Source: Candidatus Poribacteria bacterium
GTDB lineage: Bacteria; Poribacteria; WGA-4E; WGA-3G
Length of the DNA stretch: 64,000 nucleotides
Assembly: GCA_028824125.1 (NCBI GenBank)
Contig: JAPPES010000140.1
Location: forward strand, 93,359-157,358
Direction of reading: 5' to 3'
This document shows positions 14,453 to 23,327 of the stretch, one piece after another. Numbering within the stretch: position 1 is the first letter of the stretch; each line of letters starts with the position of its first letter. The notes below the pieces were generated by a model, which did no database searches, had not been told where the DNA came from, and saw only the letters and a list, made by a program, of their open reading frames with translations. A program made the position numbers and the translations under genes.

Positions 14453-16669
14453 TTATGGGTGTGTAAGGTCCCATATTAGGATAGTGCCATCATCGCTTAC
14501 GCTGATGAGCGTTTGAGCATCGGCACTAAAGAAAATGTGTGATATCCTTTGGCTATGCCCGCGAAGGGTTTTCTTTTTCGCACCAGTGGCAGTTTCCCAG
14601 AGGTGAATATCACCCGACTTCATTCCACTTGCGAGCGTCTCCCCATCAGGACTGAAAGCAAGCGTTGAAGCGACTTTGGCATTGTATCTGTGCTGACTAT
14701 CTGCCCAGCTTGGATCCGTCAAAACTTCACTGCTGCCTGTTTCTATATCCCATATACGCATTGTCTTTTCTTCGCTTCCTCCACTGGCGATCATTCGACC
14801 ATCCGGACTGAAAACAAGTCTAAAAACACCACCAGTATATCCGGTGAGGGTGCGGATATGGGTGCCTGTTTCTACATCGTGAAGCACGATCCCCTTTACC
14901 TGTGGATCCAATCTACCAAATACAATTGCGAGCACTCGTCCATCCGGACTAAATCGTGCCACACCAATATCTGTGTCTCCCACGTTGATGATTTTGTAAT
15001 CTCCTGTGACCAAATTCCAAACAAAAAGATTCGGATCGAAGAATTTTTCGATACCCGCGAACATTTTGTCGTCAAAATATAAGTCTTCCGCACCACTAAA
15101 ATCCTCTTGATCTGTTAGCAGCAAGGTTCGCTCTATGCTTCCGGTATCTACGTTATAGAACTGAATAATATCTTTGCGATTGCCCGCCACCCCCCAACTC
15201 GCGAGCATTCCTCCATCATGACGAAATGCTATACCGGAAACATGCCGCCTGGGTCCCTTCAGTTTACTGTGTTTACCTGTGCTGACATCCCAAAGATGAA
15301 TAGTCCTTTTGAGACCTGAATGGCTCGCAAGCCTTTTACCATTCGGGCTTAAAACAGTGTCCCAAACACTTCTCTTATCTCCTATGAAGTTTTTTTCGTG
15401 CTGACCTGTGTTCGTATTCCATAGACGAATAACGCTGCAGCCAAGATTCATACCCACAAGCGTCTGTGCATCAGCACTTCGCGACACATGCCAAAAGAAA
15501 CCCCCATACCCTATTATTTTTTTCTTTTCTTTGCCTGTGTTGACATCCCAAAAACGTAACGTATCGTCAAAACCTGAACTGACAAGGGTTCGGTTATCTG
15601 GACTGAAAGCGACCGTCGTAACAGCACTTTTATGCCCCTTAAATCTTTTCTTTTCTTTGCCTGTGTTGACATCCCATATACGAATAGCACCATCGATGTG
15701 ACTGGCAATCAAGTTTCCATCCGGGCTGAAAACTAAAAACGGAATTTCAAAAATAAAAGCATCTGTTTCGAGTATTTTCCGCTGCGTTTGGGTGTTGACA
15801 TCCCAAAGATTGATCTCCCAAATCTTGGCACGTCTTTGCCATTGCCCTTTATAACTATAACTTGCGATTGCCACTGTTTGTAAATCTGGACTAAAAGATA
15901 CTAACTCTCCGTGTCTATGCCCCGATGGTTCAACCTTAAGTGTTCGGACCTCTTTTCGTGTCGCAATATTCCAGAAACTTAAGTTGTCGTTACTTCTGTC
16001 ACTTGCGACTGTTTTACCATCCGAACTGAATGAATTGTTATATCCTCCTAAACTCATATACATGTTTGGCATGTTTTTAATGTGATCGTCATTCGTCTCA
16101 TTTTCACCTGCTGATAGTGCCCTTTTGCGCTGCCCCGTTGCAATATCCCACAAGTCAACCATAGAGGTATACACGACTACCAGTGTGCGACCATCGGGCA
16201 TCAAAAAGACAGTATCAACACCATAAAGATAGTCCCGTCTTGTAAAGGTTTTCTTGTGTTCACCGGTAGAAATATCCCAGAGCTGTGCCATTCCATTTTC
16301 AGTTCCTATGGCGAGGATGTTACCATCAGGACTAAATGAGATACTATTGATAACACCGGTATGTGCTGCAAGTAAATGCCGTGGGTTTGCTGTTTGTGCA
16401 TCAAAGATCCAAACACCAATACCACTTACAACGGCTAACAGATTGCCATCTGGAGAATACTGCATCGTACGGATAGTCCCCGAGCCAATACGTGCTTTTA
16501 CGCCTTCCGGTAGATGCCACTGCTTATAGTCAAAACGCATGTTGCGTTCTTCTTCAAGCACCCTCTCGTTATCAAGGCATTTGAAATAATATGTACCGCC
16601 GATAACAGTGAGAATTACACCTGCTAACACGCCTATAAGAAGTCGGTTAGAATAAAGAAATTTCAGCAT
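14453..16669 (-). CDS. Membrane-anchored WD40 repeat protein
   Basis: A 738-residue protein with one N-terminal membrane span (LLIGVLAGVILTVIGGTYYF, residues about 11-30) and then about a dozen WD40 repeats, recognisable by recurring FSPDGxxLA, LWDxxTG and WDI/WDV endings. It would form one or two beta-propellers outside the cytoplasmic membrane and act as an interaction platform. There is no enzymatic domain. GGAGA precedes the ATG at 16669. Several repeats share near-identical DNA (KGKEKKRFKG-type units near 15500-15700), indicating recent repeat duplication. Confidence 0.87.
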   Translation of the reverse strand: MLKFLYSNRLLIGVLAGVILTVIGGTYYFKCLDNERVLEEERNMRFDYKQWHLPEGVKARIGSGTIRTMQYSPDGNLLAVVSGIGVWIFDAQTANPRHLLAAHTGVINSISFSPDGNILAIGTENGMAQLWDISTGEHKKTFTRRDYLYGVDTVFLMPDGRTLVVVYTSMVDLWDIATGQRKRALSAGENETNDDHIKNMPNMYMSLGGYNNSFSSDGKTVASDRSNDNLSFWNIATRKEVRTLKVEPSGHRHGELVSFSPDLQTVAIASYSYKGQWQRRAKIWEINLWDVNTQTQRKILETDAFIFEIPFLVFSPDGNLIASHIDGAIRIWDVNTGKEKKRFKGHKSAVTTVAFSPDNRTLVSSGFDDTLRFWDVNTGKEKKKIIGYGGFFWHVSRSADAQTLVGMNLGCSVIRLWNTNTGQHEKNFIGDKRSVWDTVLSPNGKRLASHSGLKRTIHLWDVSTGKHSKLKGPRRHVSGIAFRHDGGMLASWGVAGNRKDIIQFYNVDTGSIERTLLLTDQEDFSGAEDLYFDDKMFAGIEKFFDPNLFVWNLVTGDYKIINVGDTDIGVARFSPDGRVLAIVFGRLDPQVKGIVLHDVETGTHIRTLTGYTGGVFRLVFSPDGRMIASGGSEEKTMRIWDIETGSSEVLTDPSWADSQHRYNAKVASTLAFSPDGETLASGMKSGDIHLWETATGAKKKTLRGHSQRISHIFFSADAQTLISVSDDGTILIWDLTHP

Positions 16670-16725
16670 TGCAAAGTCTCCTGGCGCAATGGGACCTCAT
16701 TCTTGGTTTTGAACGCGGGTGGTGC

Positions 16726-18120
16726 TTACGAAAAGAAAGGCTGCGTTTCCCCTTCCTGAAAGGACTGTTCAAGCCAAGGATCCTTGGTTTTCTGTCTAAA
16801 TTCAATGACCTTTCGGCGCATTTCGTTGACTGTGTCCTGTAATTCTGGGACATCAATAAGATTTTTCGATTCTGCTGGGTCGTTCTGCATATCAAACAAC
16901 GCTTCACGACTTTGATGTACAAAATCTTCCCGTTGTCGCTCCCCTAACATCTGAATGTTGTCGTTTCGCACAGCTGTCCATGAAATTGAACGGAATAGGT
17001 CGCTTGGCAGTGGTGTTTCCAACTGATATGCAAGGTTGCGGACATACTTATATCTGCGTCCTCGTAATATCCGATATGGATAGTAGTTGGTCACTTCGTG
17101 GAAGCAGTGAGAGTAATAGGTTTCTTCCCACTGTCCGTTGCCTGGATGCGGACTGTCGTCTTCAAGGATGGGGAGCAGAGACCTACCGGGGAACGCGTCT
17201 TCGCCATCTGGATGGAAAACACCGCACCAATCTAACATAGTTGGGGCAAAATCAACCCAGTTGACAAGCGCATGATTGCGGAGTCCACGTCGTTGTTGTG
17301 TAGGACTGGCAATAAGTAACGGACAGTGATGTCCACTATCAAAGCTGGATGCTTTTGCACCAGGGAACGGCATGGCATGGTCTGTTGTTACAAAGACGAG
17401 TGTCTCATCTGCGCGTCCCGATGCGTCAAGCGCATCTAAAGCTGCACCGACAACCGCATCCCATCGCGAAACACTCTCGTAATAGTCCGCGAGGTCTTCG
17501 CGGACAGCAGGAACATCCGGTAGGAAATTCGGCACGATTATCTCATCTGGAGAATAGGAACCTGGCTCAATACCAGCATGTTCCCGATCATTTCCAAACC
17601 CTTTGCCAGCACGATGTGGATAGGTGCATCCGACATGCAAATAAAAAGGTGTCCCCGTGTTTTCTAAAAGGAATTCTTCGATTTTCTCTGCAACTGCCAC
17701 AGGACTGCGAGGGTTAACCTGGGGTTCATAATCAAAAGGGTAAACACTCTTGGGTTCAACGTGCTTTTTTCCGATACACGCGGTGGCAAATCCGTGTGCT
17801 TTCAAAATCTTCGGGACTGACTGCATGTGTTCGTGCGTGCGGAATCCGTGAATGCCGTGGCAATGCCCATATTGCCCGTGTGTATGGCTGTGTTGCCCGG
17901 TGAGAATACAGGCACGACTCACTGCACACGAAGGACTTGTGCAAAATCCGTAGTCAAAAACAACACCGCGTTCCGCAAATTCATCAATGCGGGGTGTTCT
18001 AATGACCTCATTACCGTAACATCTTGCGATACGACTCCAGTCGTCCGCAATAACAAACATAACATTTTTATAGGTATTTTTCATCAATGTTTCAGGCAGG
18101 TGTCCTCGCTGCTTTAGCAT
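16726..18120 (-). CDS. Sulfatase (arylsulfatase/heparan N-sulfatase-like)
   Basis: A 464-residue sulfatase that hydrolyses sulfate esters or N-sulfates. Metal ligands D26-D27 lie in FVIADDWSR. The formylglycine motif reads C65-A-V-S-R with downstream CILTG; the family norm is C-x-P/A-x-R, so Val at the third position is unusual. TTDHAMPFPGAK gives the second metal site and Lys, and DSGHHCPLLI the later His. No signal peptide is visible. The first ATG is at 18120; another in-frame ATG at 18084 (MKNTYKNVMF) fits the family start as well. Neither has a clear ribosome site. Confidence 0.9.
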   Translation of the reverse strand: MLKQRGHLPETLMKNTYKNVMFVIADDWSRIARCYGNEVIRTPRIDEFAERGVVFDYGFCTSPSCAVSRACILTGQHSHTHGQYGHCHGIHGFRTHEHMQSVPKILKAHGFATACIGKKHVEPKSVYPFDYEPQVNPRSPVAVAEKIEEFLLENTGTPFYLHVGCTYPHRAGKGFGNDREHAGIEPGSYSPDEIIVPNFLPDVPAVREDLADYYESVSRWDAVVGAALDALDASGRADETLVFVTTDHAMPFPGAKASSFDSGHHCPLLIASPTQQRRGLRNHALVNWVDFAPTMLDWCGVFHPDGEDAFPGRSLLPILEDDSPHPGNGQWEETYYSHCFHEVTNYYPYRILRGRRYKYVRNLAYQLETPLPSDLFRSISWTAVRNDNIQMLGERQREDFVHQSREALFDMQNDPAESKNLIDVPELQDTVNEMRRKVIEFRQKTKDPWLEQSFQEGETQPFFS

Positions 18121-18172
18121 GAGGAGGAATGCCCATCCCCTTTTGCTTCATAAAATATATGAACCTGTGTTA

Positions 18173-18245
18173 TATAGTGAACTTTGAAAGTATTGGGACA
18201 CTTTCATAAACCTGTTTAGAAACATAACAGACAACAGAAGTGGTA
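18173..18245 (+). repeat. Single end of a TATAGT-type MITE-like repeat
   Basis: TATAGTGAACTTTGAAAGTA starts here and continues TTGGGACACTTT and a CCTGTTTAGAAACATAACAGACAACAGAAG segment shared with 51904-51980 and, inverted, 57078-57151. No matching opposite end was found nearby. Confidence 0.6.
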
Positions 18246-18280
18246 GCATAAACTTCCAGTAAAGAAAATTATAATTTTAG

Positions 18281-18312
18281 AAAAACAGCAAAATTTTTCG
18301 GTATTTTGCTGT
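18281..18312 (-). terminator. Rho-independent terminator after the SRPBCC gene
   Basis: On the minus strand, ACAGCAAAAT pairs with ATTTTGCTGT (18312-18303 with 18294-18285) around an 8-base loop and is followed by TTTTTC. It lies 8 bases beyond the stop of the gene at 18320-18766. Confidence 0.75.
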
Positions 18313-18319
18313 TGCTGCG

Positions 18320-18766
18320 CTACGTATTCAGTAATTCCCGTAATTTCTGAGAACGGTACGCAAAAATCTTTTCTATATCCGGACGCACAAAAAGTTTGTT
18401 AATCAGTTGGCCTCCCAGCACAGCATATTGAACCTCATCTCCGACAAGTGTTCCCCCCTCAGTTTCAACAAATGTGTGTTTATGTATCCAGCATCGATAG
18501 GGGCCTCTGCGTTGTTCATCTGCGAAAAAATGTGGCGGGTTCCATTCGGTGATTTCGCTCTGCCATCGGACAGGAATACCGCGAAGTTTCAAACGATAAT
18601 CTATCAGCGTGCCAACCGCCATCTCAATTGGACGAGGTGTTAGCACTACAAATTTGAGCCATGGTGGTGTAATCTCTGCAAGATTATGCGCATCCGAAAA
18701 GTATGAAAAGACCTCGTCACGCGGCTTTTCCATTAGCTGCTCTGTTGAAAGCGTAAAAGTTTTCAT
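18320..18766 (-). CDS. SRPBCC family ligand-binding protein
   Basis: A 148-residue protein of the START/Bet v 1-like SRPBCC fold. FSYFSDAHNLAEITPPWL near the start and the YRLKLRGIPVRWQSEITEW and HTFVETEGGT segments are typical of the small polyketide-cyclase/CoxG-like proteins that bind hydrophobic ligands. No catalytic residues can be assigned. It is followed by a convincing terminator, and the cytochrome gene 37 bases upstream on the same strand may share its transcript. Confidence 0.82.
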   Translation of the reverse strand: MKTFTLSTEQLMEKPRDEVFSYFSDAHNLAEITPPWLKFVVLTPRPIEMAVGTLIDYRLKLRGIPVRWQSEITEWNPPHFFADEQRRGPYRCWIHKHTFVETEGGTLVGDEVQYAVLGGQLINKLFVRPDIEKIFAYRSQKLRELLNT

Positions 18767-18802
18767 TTTATCCCCACAGATTTTCCATTTGTCTAATAAC
18801 AG

Positions 18803-19864
18803 CTATTCTTCAAGATAGTTGTCATTTATATAACGCGTAATCAACTCAATCTCTTTTTCTGTAAGATAAAGTCCGTTCTCAATCATCCGAGTGATCATCT
18901 CGGTTGTGTCTTCCTTGGATAGAGGCGGATAATCTTCAACATCGCCAAGAGGATGACATTGTGAGCATTTGTCCTCAAAGAGCATTTTTGCTACGGCTTC
19001 ATCGTAAGTATCCGCTGTTCCAACACTTGCCGATTCGTCTTCCATTATAGAGACTGCAATTTCGGCAGCTGCTTTTGCTTCATCGGTTCGCATCTTTTCT
19101 GCACGCTGCTGTTTGACTGCTGTCTTAATGTCAGGTGTAATTGCGATAAGATATGTGGAAACGCTCCACTGCTCTTCTTCGAAGATCGGTTCTCCGATAA
19201 CAGGCTTTATCGCCATACGATTAACCAGACGCACCCAGTCTGGCGGTGTGCGTGGTTTAGCAAGAATCGTCCGCATATCATGACAGACAACGCATTTTCG
19301 CTGTAAAACATGTTGTCCTTCACGTAATTTCCGCTTTGATGCAAGTTGGTCGAGTGGTGCATCCGCTGGTAAACCAGCGGTTTCAATCAACTTTCGGGTT
19401 CTGGCGATACCTTCGTCACTAAATGCCCGTGTTTGGCTACGAAGCACAGTTTCACGAAATGTGAACGGCACTGATAACCCTATCAATAGATAGGTACAAA
19501 TCAGTAAGGATACGCCGATATACGGCATTGCTTCTTCAAAATGCCGAAAAAATCGCAGAATGGCAACCTTAACCAAAATCAACACACCGATAGTAATCCC
19601 GAGCATTAAATGCGCCACAGTGCGCGGTGGTAATTCTACCTGATAATTCCATAGACGCGGTATCATGTGCCACATCATAAAGATATAAAGTATAGAGTAT
19701 GCATAACCGAGGCACCGATGTAGCAGCATCAATGATCGCGGTGCTTCACTTTTATGGGTTTCTTGATTAAATGGGTAGCCCCATAACTTGAACATCAAGA
19801 AAACGGAAGCATTCGCTAAGCCCAAGAAAATTAATCCGAGAATTGCACTTGTTGAAGTAGACAT
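18803..19864 (-). CDS. Membrane diheme cytochrome c-like protein
   Basis: A 353-residue protein. The first 150 residues have four or five membrane spans with several His residues (LLHRCLGYAY, MMWHMIPRLW) that could hold b-type heme. The soluble C-terminal part has two CxxCH heme-c sites, CVVCH and CSQCH, each in a short cytochrome-like segment, separated by a Lys/Ala-rich helix. It is likely a periplasm-facing electron-transfer protein. AAAGGA precedes the ATG by 8 bases. The neighbours do not reveal its redox partner. Confidence 0.78.
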   Translation of the reverse strand: MSTSTSAILGLIFLGLANASVFLMFKLWGYPFNQETHKSEAPRSLMLLHRCLGYAYSILYIFMMWHMIPRLWNYQVELPPRTVAHLMLGITIGVLILVKVAILRFFRHFEEAMPYIGVSLLICTYLLIGLSVPFTFRETVLRSQTRAFSDEGIARTRKLIETAGLPADAPLDQLASKRKLREGQHVLQRKCVVCHDMRTILAKPRTPPDWVRLVNRMAIKPVIGEPIFEEEQWSVSTYLIAITPDIKTAVKQQRAEKMRTDEAKAAAEIAVSIMEDESASVGTADTYDEAVAKMLFEDKCSQCHPLGDVEDYPPLSKEDTTEMITRMIENGLYLTEKEIELITRYINDNYLEE

Positions 19865-19934
19865 TGAAATATTCCTTTCGCGGAAAGTTGGGGGTTGATT
19901 TTATATTTTCCCGATCAAGTTCACGCTGGCTCAA

Positions 19935-20735
19935 TTACACATCCAGCACAGGTCTATTTAATCTTGAATGATATGGCGGTTCCATAACTGCGCGCTGCCG
20001 TTCATTTGCCCATTCGGGGACTGGATACGCTGGCACATAAGCCATATTACCTGCAGTGTAGCGCGTTAAAATTGAACGCCTCGGATGATCGGCTGTCCAT
20101 GGAAGTGTGCCATGCGTCACCGCCTCTGTGAAGATTATGACATCGCCTGCATCACAGACGAGTTGTCGGATGTGTTCCTGATGCTTCTGATAAAGCCGCA
20201 TCTCTTGCGGACACGGGTAGTTGCTTTTATGACTTCCCGGTATCACAATCAGTCCGCCAGCACCAGGTGGTACATCGGTAAGTTGAAATGTGACAACAGT
20301 CAAACCGTTGTGCATCCTTCCATCGCGAAAAATATAATACTGATTCGGATCGAACCCAGGCCCTGATGAACCGTGAAAAATAAAACCCTCAGCCCCTTTG
20401 TCCATAGAGAGAAGAAACATCTGATGATCCATACGAAAACCTTTACCCAATATTTCGTTCAGATATGGAACAAGGGTAGGATGTGCCAACATGTGCCGAA
20501 ACGGATTACACCACGGTTCCTCCCATCCGAGCATTCCGCCGAGTTCGCCTCTACCGTGTTCCCCTCTTAATTCTGGCGAACCGCCATCAAGCGTTTGCTC
20601 ACGCGGACGAATATTCATGTTTTCGCCATGCTTGTCAATTGCTTCATTTGCTAATGCGACCTCTTCAGGTGTTAACACATTCTTTATAACGAGATAACCG
20701 TTCAGATCAAATAGATATTTTTCATCGGCATTCAT
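19935..20735 (-). CDS. Phytanoyl-CoA dioxygenase family protein with altered iron motif
   Basis: A 266-residue PhyH-family protein. GLTVVTFQLTDVPPGAGG and VIPGSHKSNYP match the family core, with distal His 208 in AVTHGTLPW and Arg 220. The HxD iron motif is not at its usual place: where the paralogue at 3658 has HHD, this one has RDG, and the only upstream candidate is H121-G-S in FIFHGSSG. It may use a different ligand set or be inactive in the usual sense. GAGGAGA precedes the ATG. It lies on the same strand as the enolase-superfamily gene at 21183-22310. Confidence 0.85.
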   Translation of the reverse strand: MNADEKYLFDLNGYLVIKNVLTPEEVALANEAIDKHGENMNIRPREQTLDGGSPELRGEHGRGELGGMLGWEEPWCNPFRHMLAHPTLVPYLNEILGKGFRMDHQMFLLSMDKGAEGFIFHGSSGPGFDPNQYYIFRDGRMHNGLTVVTFQLTDVPPGAGGLIVIPGSHKSNYPCPQEMRLYQKHQEHIRQLVCDAGDVIIFTEAVTHGTLPWTADHPRRSILTRYTAGNMAYVPAYPVPEWANERQRAVMEPPYHSRLNRPVLDV

Positions 20736-20808
20736 TTCAATCTCCTCGCAAGTTCTTTGGGACGCTATGTTAACCTAATCTTCCCGATCAATGGTATTAT
20801 AGTTCGTT

Positions 20809-20946
20809 TATAGTAGATTTTAGAATTTTTTATACACTCTGCACCAGCGAGGTTAGGAAGAAATCAACGGTATGAACGCCTATAGGCGTTCCCCGCCTCG
20901 CCTACCGTGGGAGGTAAGTGTATAATTATTTGTATTTTTCACCATA
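20809..20946. repeat. MITE-like element with TATAGT ends
   Basis: The left end TATAGTAGATTTTAGAA, leading to TATACACT, is mirrored by the right end (AGTGTATAATTATTTG ... CACCATA). The interior holds the AATCAACGGTATGAA module and a CGAGG/CCTCG inverted pair. No ORF. Confidence 0.6.
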
Positions 20947-20960
20947 GTTCCAAACTCTTA

Positions 20961-21024
20961 CTGTAGGAGCGAGCTGTGCTCGCGACATCGGACGAACGGT
21001 CGCGAGCACAGCTCGCTCCTACAG
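20961..21024. repeat. Perfect 25-bp-arm inverted repeat
   Basis: The arms 20961-20985 and 21000-21024 are exact reverse complements (CTGTAGGAGCGAGCTGTGCT... and its inverse) around a 14-base loop. The short TAGGAGCGA core also occurs near 26887 as GATCGCTCCTA. No T-tract follows directly, so it is probably a REP-like element rather than a terminator. The rest of 21025-21182 shows nothing I can name. Confidence 0.75.
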
Positions 21025-21182
21025 AAAACATCGGGCTTGAAAAGCCCTCCCACAAGAAAATCAGGTGCTAAATTGACAGTTATGGGTTTCGGAAACTCTA
21101 CCCGACCTACGAAATAAACTCTCAGTAACACTCATCAATTGATAATTCTTAAAACTAAATAACCCTGGCTCAATTACTGGGA

Positions 21183-22310
21183 TTACACCGCATAAGCAAC
21201 AGAACCGTCTTCACGCAAAGGCGTAGAACCGGTATTCATTGGTTGAAATGGAGTCGCTTCAATTAAACTATCGTCAAGTTCAACACCTAAGCCCGGCACT
21301 TCTGGAATCGGGATGTAGCCGCCTTCTCGCTGATACGCAACTTTGTAGACCGCAAAACGATCAGATTCATCAGCTTTGGTATATTCCTGTGTGACAAAGT
21401 TCGGAATGCTTGCATCTAAATGAAGCGAAGCAGCAGTAATCAGTGGGCCAAGAAAGTTATGTGTGACAACCGCGCTGTGATACGCCTCTGCTATCGCAGC
21501 AATCTTTTTACAGTGTGTCAACCCACCTGCTAATCCGACATCCGGACGGACATATTGTGGTCCACCTGCTTCAAGAAGTTCACGGAATTCCCAGATACTT
21601 ACATTGCGTTCGCCAATACCGAGAGGAGTTGTCATCCGTTTTGCTAATTCTGCTTGTGTTGTGATGGTATCTATCTGAATCGGGTCTTCAATGAAATAGA
21701 GATTAAAGGGTGCTAATGCAGCCTCTAATACGATACTGTTCATCGGTGTCAGTTTTCGATGCACCTCAACAATTAGATCAAGATCGGGGCCGCCGCCTTC
21801 TCTTGCTGCAGCAACAAGGTCTCGCGCTGTTTTCACAAGTCGATCTAACCCCATATCTTGAAAATTACCGACCAATGGATCAAACTTAAGTGCGGTGAAG
21901 CCTTCCGCTACCGCAGCTTTTGCTGCTTCAAACATCGTTTCCGGCGTGCCACCGCCGCCAAGCAGGTGCAATCGGATTTTATCACGACAGTTTCCACCTA
22001 ACAATTCCCAGATCGGCACACCGAGATGTTTGCCTTTGATATCCCACAAGGCAATGTCGACTGCACTGATAGCCCCACTCAGCGCAGTTCCCTTAAATGG
22101 ACCCATACGGTAGAGATATTGCCAATGATGTTCAATACGTAACGGATTTTGTCCAATGAGATATTTCTCAAAGGTATTCACAATCTTCTCAACTGCCTCA
22201 GGATACCCCCAACACGCTGTCTGTCCAATGCCACTCAGACCCGTATCGGTCCGAATCCGGACCACATAACCGTTTCCAATGAAAAACGACTCAATTTTGT
22301 CAATTTTCAT
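21183..22310 (-). CDS. Enolase-superfamily sugar-acid dehydratase (galactonate dehydratase-like)
   Basis: A 375-residue paralogue of the enzyme at 4506. Metal ligands are E182 (LIVEVH), E208 (FIEDPI) and E234 (IGER); histidines are H184 and H284 (VTHNFLGPL). The spacing equals that of galactonate dehydratase-type enzymes, with Asp replaced by Glu at the first position. The ATG at 22310 follows TTGGAGGACTAT; the longer frame starts with TTG inside that ribosome site. It precedes a PhyH gene on the same strand, with repeats between them. Confidence 0.87.
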   Translation of the reverse strand: MKIDKIESFFIGNGYVVRIRTDTGLSGIGQTACWGYPEAVEKIVNTFEKYLIGQNPLRIEHHWQYLYRMGPFKGTALSGAISAVDIALWDIKGKHLGVPIWELLGGNCRDKIRLHLLGGGGTPETMFEAAKAAVAEGFTALKFDPLVGNFQDMGLDRLVKTARDLVAAAREGGGPDLDLIVEVHRKLTPMNSIVLEAALAPFNLYFIEDPIQIDTITTQAELAKRMTTPLGIGERNVSIWEFRELLEAGGPQYVRPDVGLAGGLTHCKKIAAIAEAYHSAVVTHNFLGPLITAASLHLDASIPNFVTQEYTKADESDRFAVYKVAYQREGGYIPIPEVPGLGVELDDSLIEATPFQPMNTGSTPLREDGSVAYAV

Positions 22311-22413
22311 ATAGTCCTCCAAAAAAGTGGTTTTCTCTTGCTGCAGATTATTGTATCATAAGAACTTAAAATTTGACAATAAATAAGCAACGATGCCTTA
22401 ACGAACTTTTTTT

Positions 22414-22442
22414 GTTGAATAGTTGTCGTAACTATGTTAAAA
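22414..22442 (+). promoter_or_regulatory. Sigma70-type promoter upstream of the Uma2 gene
   Basis: TTGAAT (22414-22419), a 17-base spacer and TAAAAT (22437-22442). It would give a long leader of about 168 bases before the ATG at 22617. Confidence 0.4.
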
Positions 22443-22616
22443 TATAGTTTTGAGTAGAAGAGAGAACAAACTTTAAATTCTATTTGGAACTAAATATACA
22501 TAACGGGAGTTCGGTATAATCAATTTTGGGAAACCGCACCTATCGGAGTTTTTTATATCATTTTGACTAAAACCGTCGAAAGCATATTTGATCACGTATC
22601 ATAGGAGAATAGGATA

Positions 22617-23186
22617 ATGGAAGCACAAGAAATTCACACAATCCCACATGAAAACCTACCATCTGAATATAAAAAAATGACGTTAGAGGAATTTCTTGAA
22701 AGCGGTTTAGAGGGATATGAATACATCAAAGGAGAATTAGTGCCGATGCCGCCTACGTCTGTAGAACACGGTGATATTAGTATGAATTTGATTTCACCGT
22801 TAAACTCGTACGTTCATGAGAATAAGTTAGGACGTGTTTATGTACCAGATACAGGCTTTCGAATTGGTGAAAGGGTACTGATGCCCGATATAGCCTTCGT
22901 TTCAACTGACCGACTCCCAGATGACCGGAGCAAAGCATTTCCAATTCCACCAGACCTTGCTGTTGAAGTTATTTCTCCATCAGACACATTACATCGCGTT
23001 GAAGAAAAGGTTTTTGCTTACCTTGAAGCAGGCACACAGTTGGTATGGGTAATTAAACCAAGTTCCAAAACCGTATCAGTCTACCGTTCTGAAGTAGACA
23101 TCACAGTCCTTACACGAAATGACATGCTCAGCGGTGAGGAAGTTGTCAAAGGATTTTCTTGTCAGGTGGTTGAACTCTTTGAATAG
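22617..23186 (+). CDS. Uma2 family endonuclease-like protein (DUF820)
   Basis: A 189-residue protein of the Uma2/DUF820 family, PD-(D/E)XK nuclease-fold proteins abundant in cyanobacteria and Poribacteria and often linked to mobile DNA. The core is recognisable: EYIKGELVPMPP, then MPDIAFVSTDR, PPDLAVEVISPSDT and YLEAGTQLVWVI. The D/E residues in PDLAVEVISP fit the nuclease signature. AGGAGAATAGGATA precedes the ATG. Cellular role is unproven. Confidence 0.88.
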   Translation: MEAQEIHTIPHENLPSEYKKMTLEEFLESGLEGYEYIKGELVPMPPTSVEHGDISMNLISPLNSYVHENKLGRVYVPDTGFRIGERVLMPDIAFVSTDRLPDDRSKAFPIPPDLAVEVISPSDTLHRVEEKVFAYLEAGTQLVWVIKPSSKTVSVYRSEVDITVLTRNDMLSGEEVVKGFSCQVVELFE

Positions 23187-23327
23187 GGGATCATTAAAAT
23201 TTGCTCAAAAAACGTAAGTTCGGTGTCCGAGATATGTAGTTCTTAATGCTTGAAATCTACTTTCATCGCTCCGATTTTCAAAATTGCTTATACCGAACTC
23301 GCGGTATATATTAAAAAGGACATCACG

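Noticed and set aside
14690-15701. Plus-strand frames antisense to the WD40 gene
   Set aside because: Repeated coding sequence on the other strand leaves long accidental frames; no ribosome sites.
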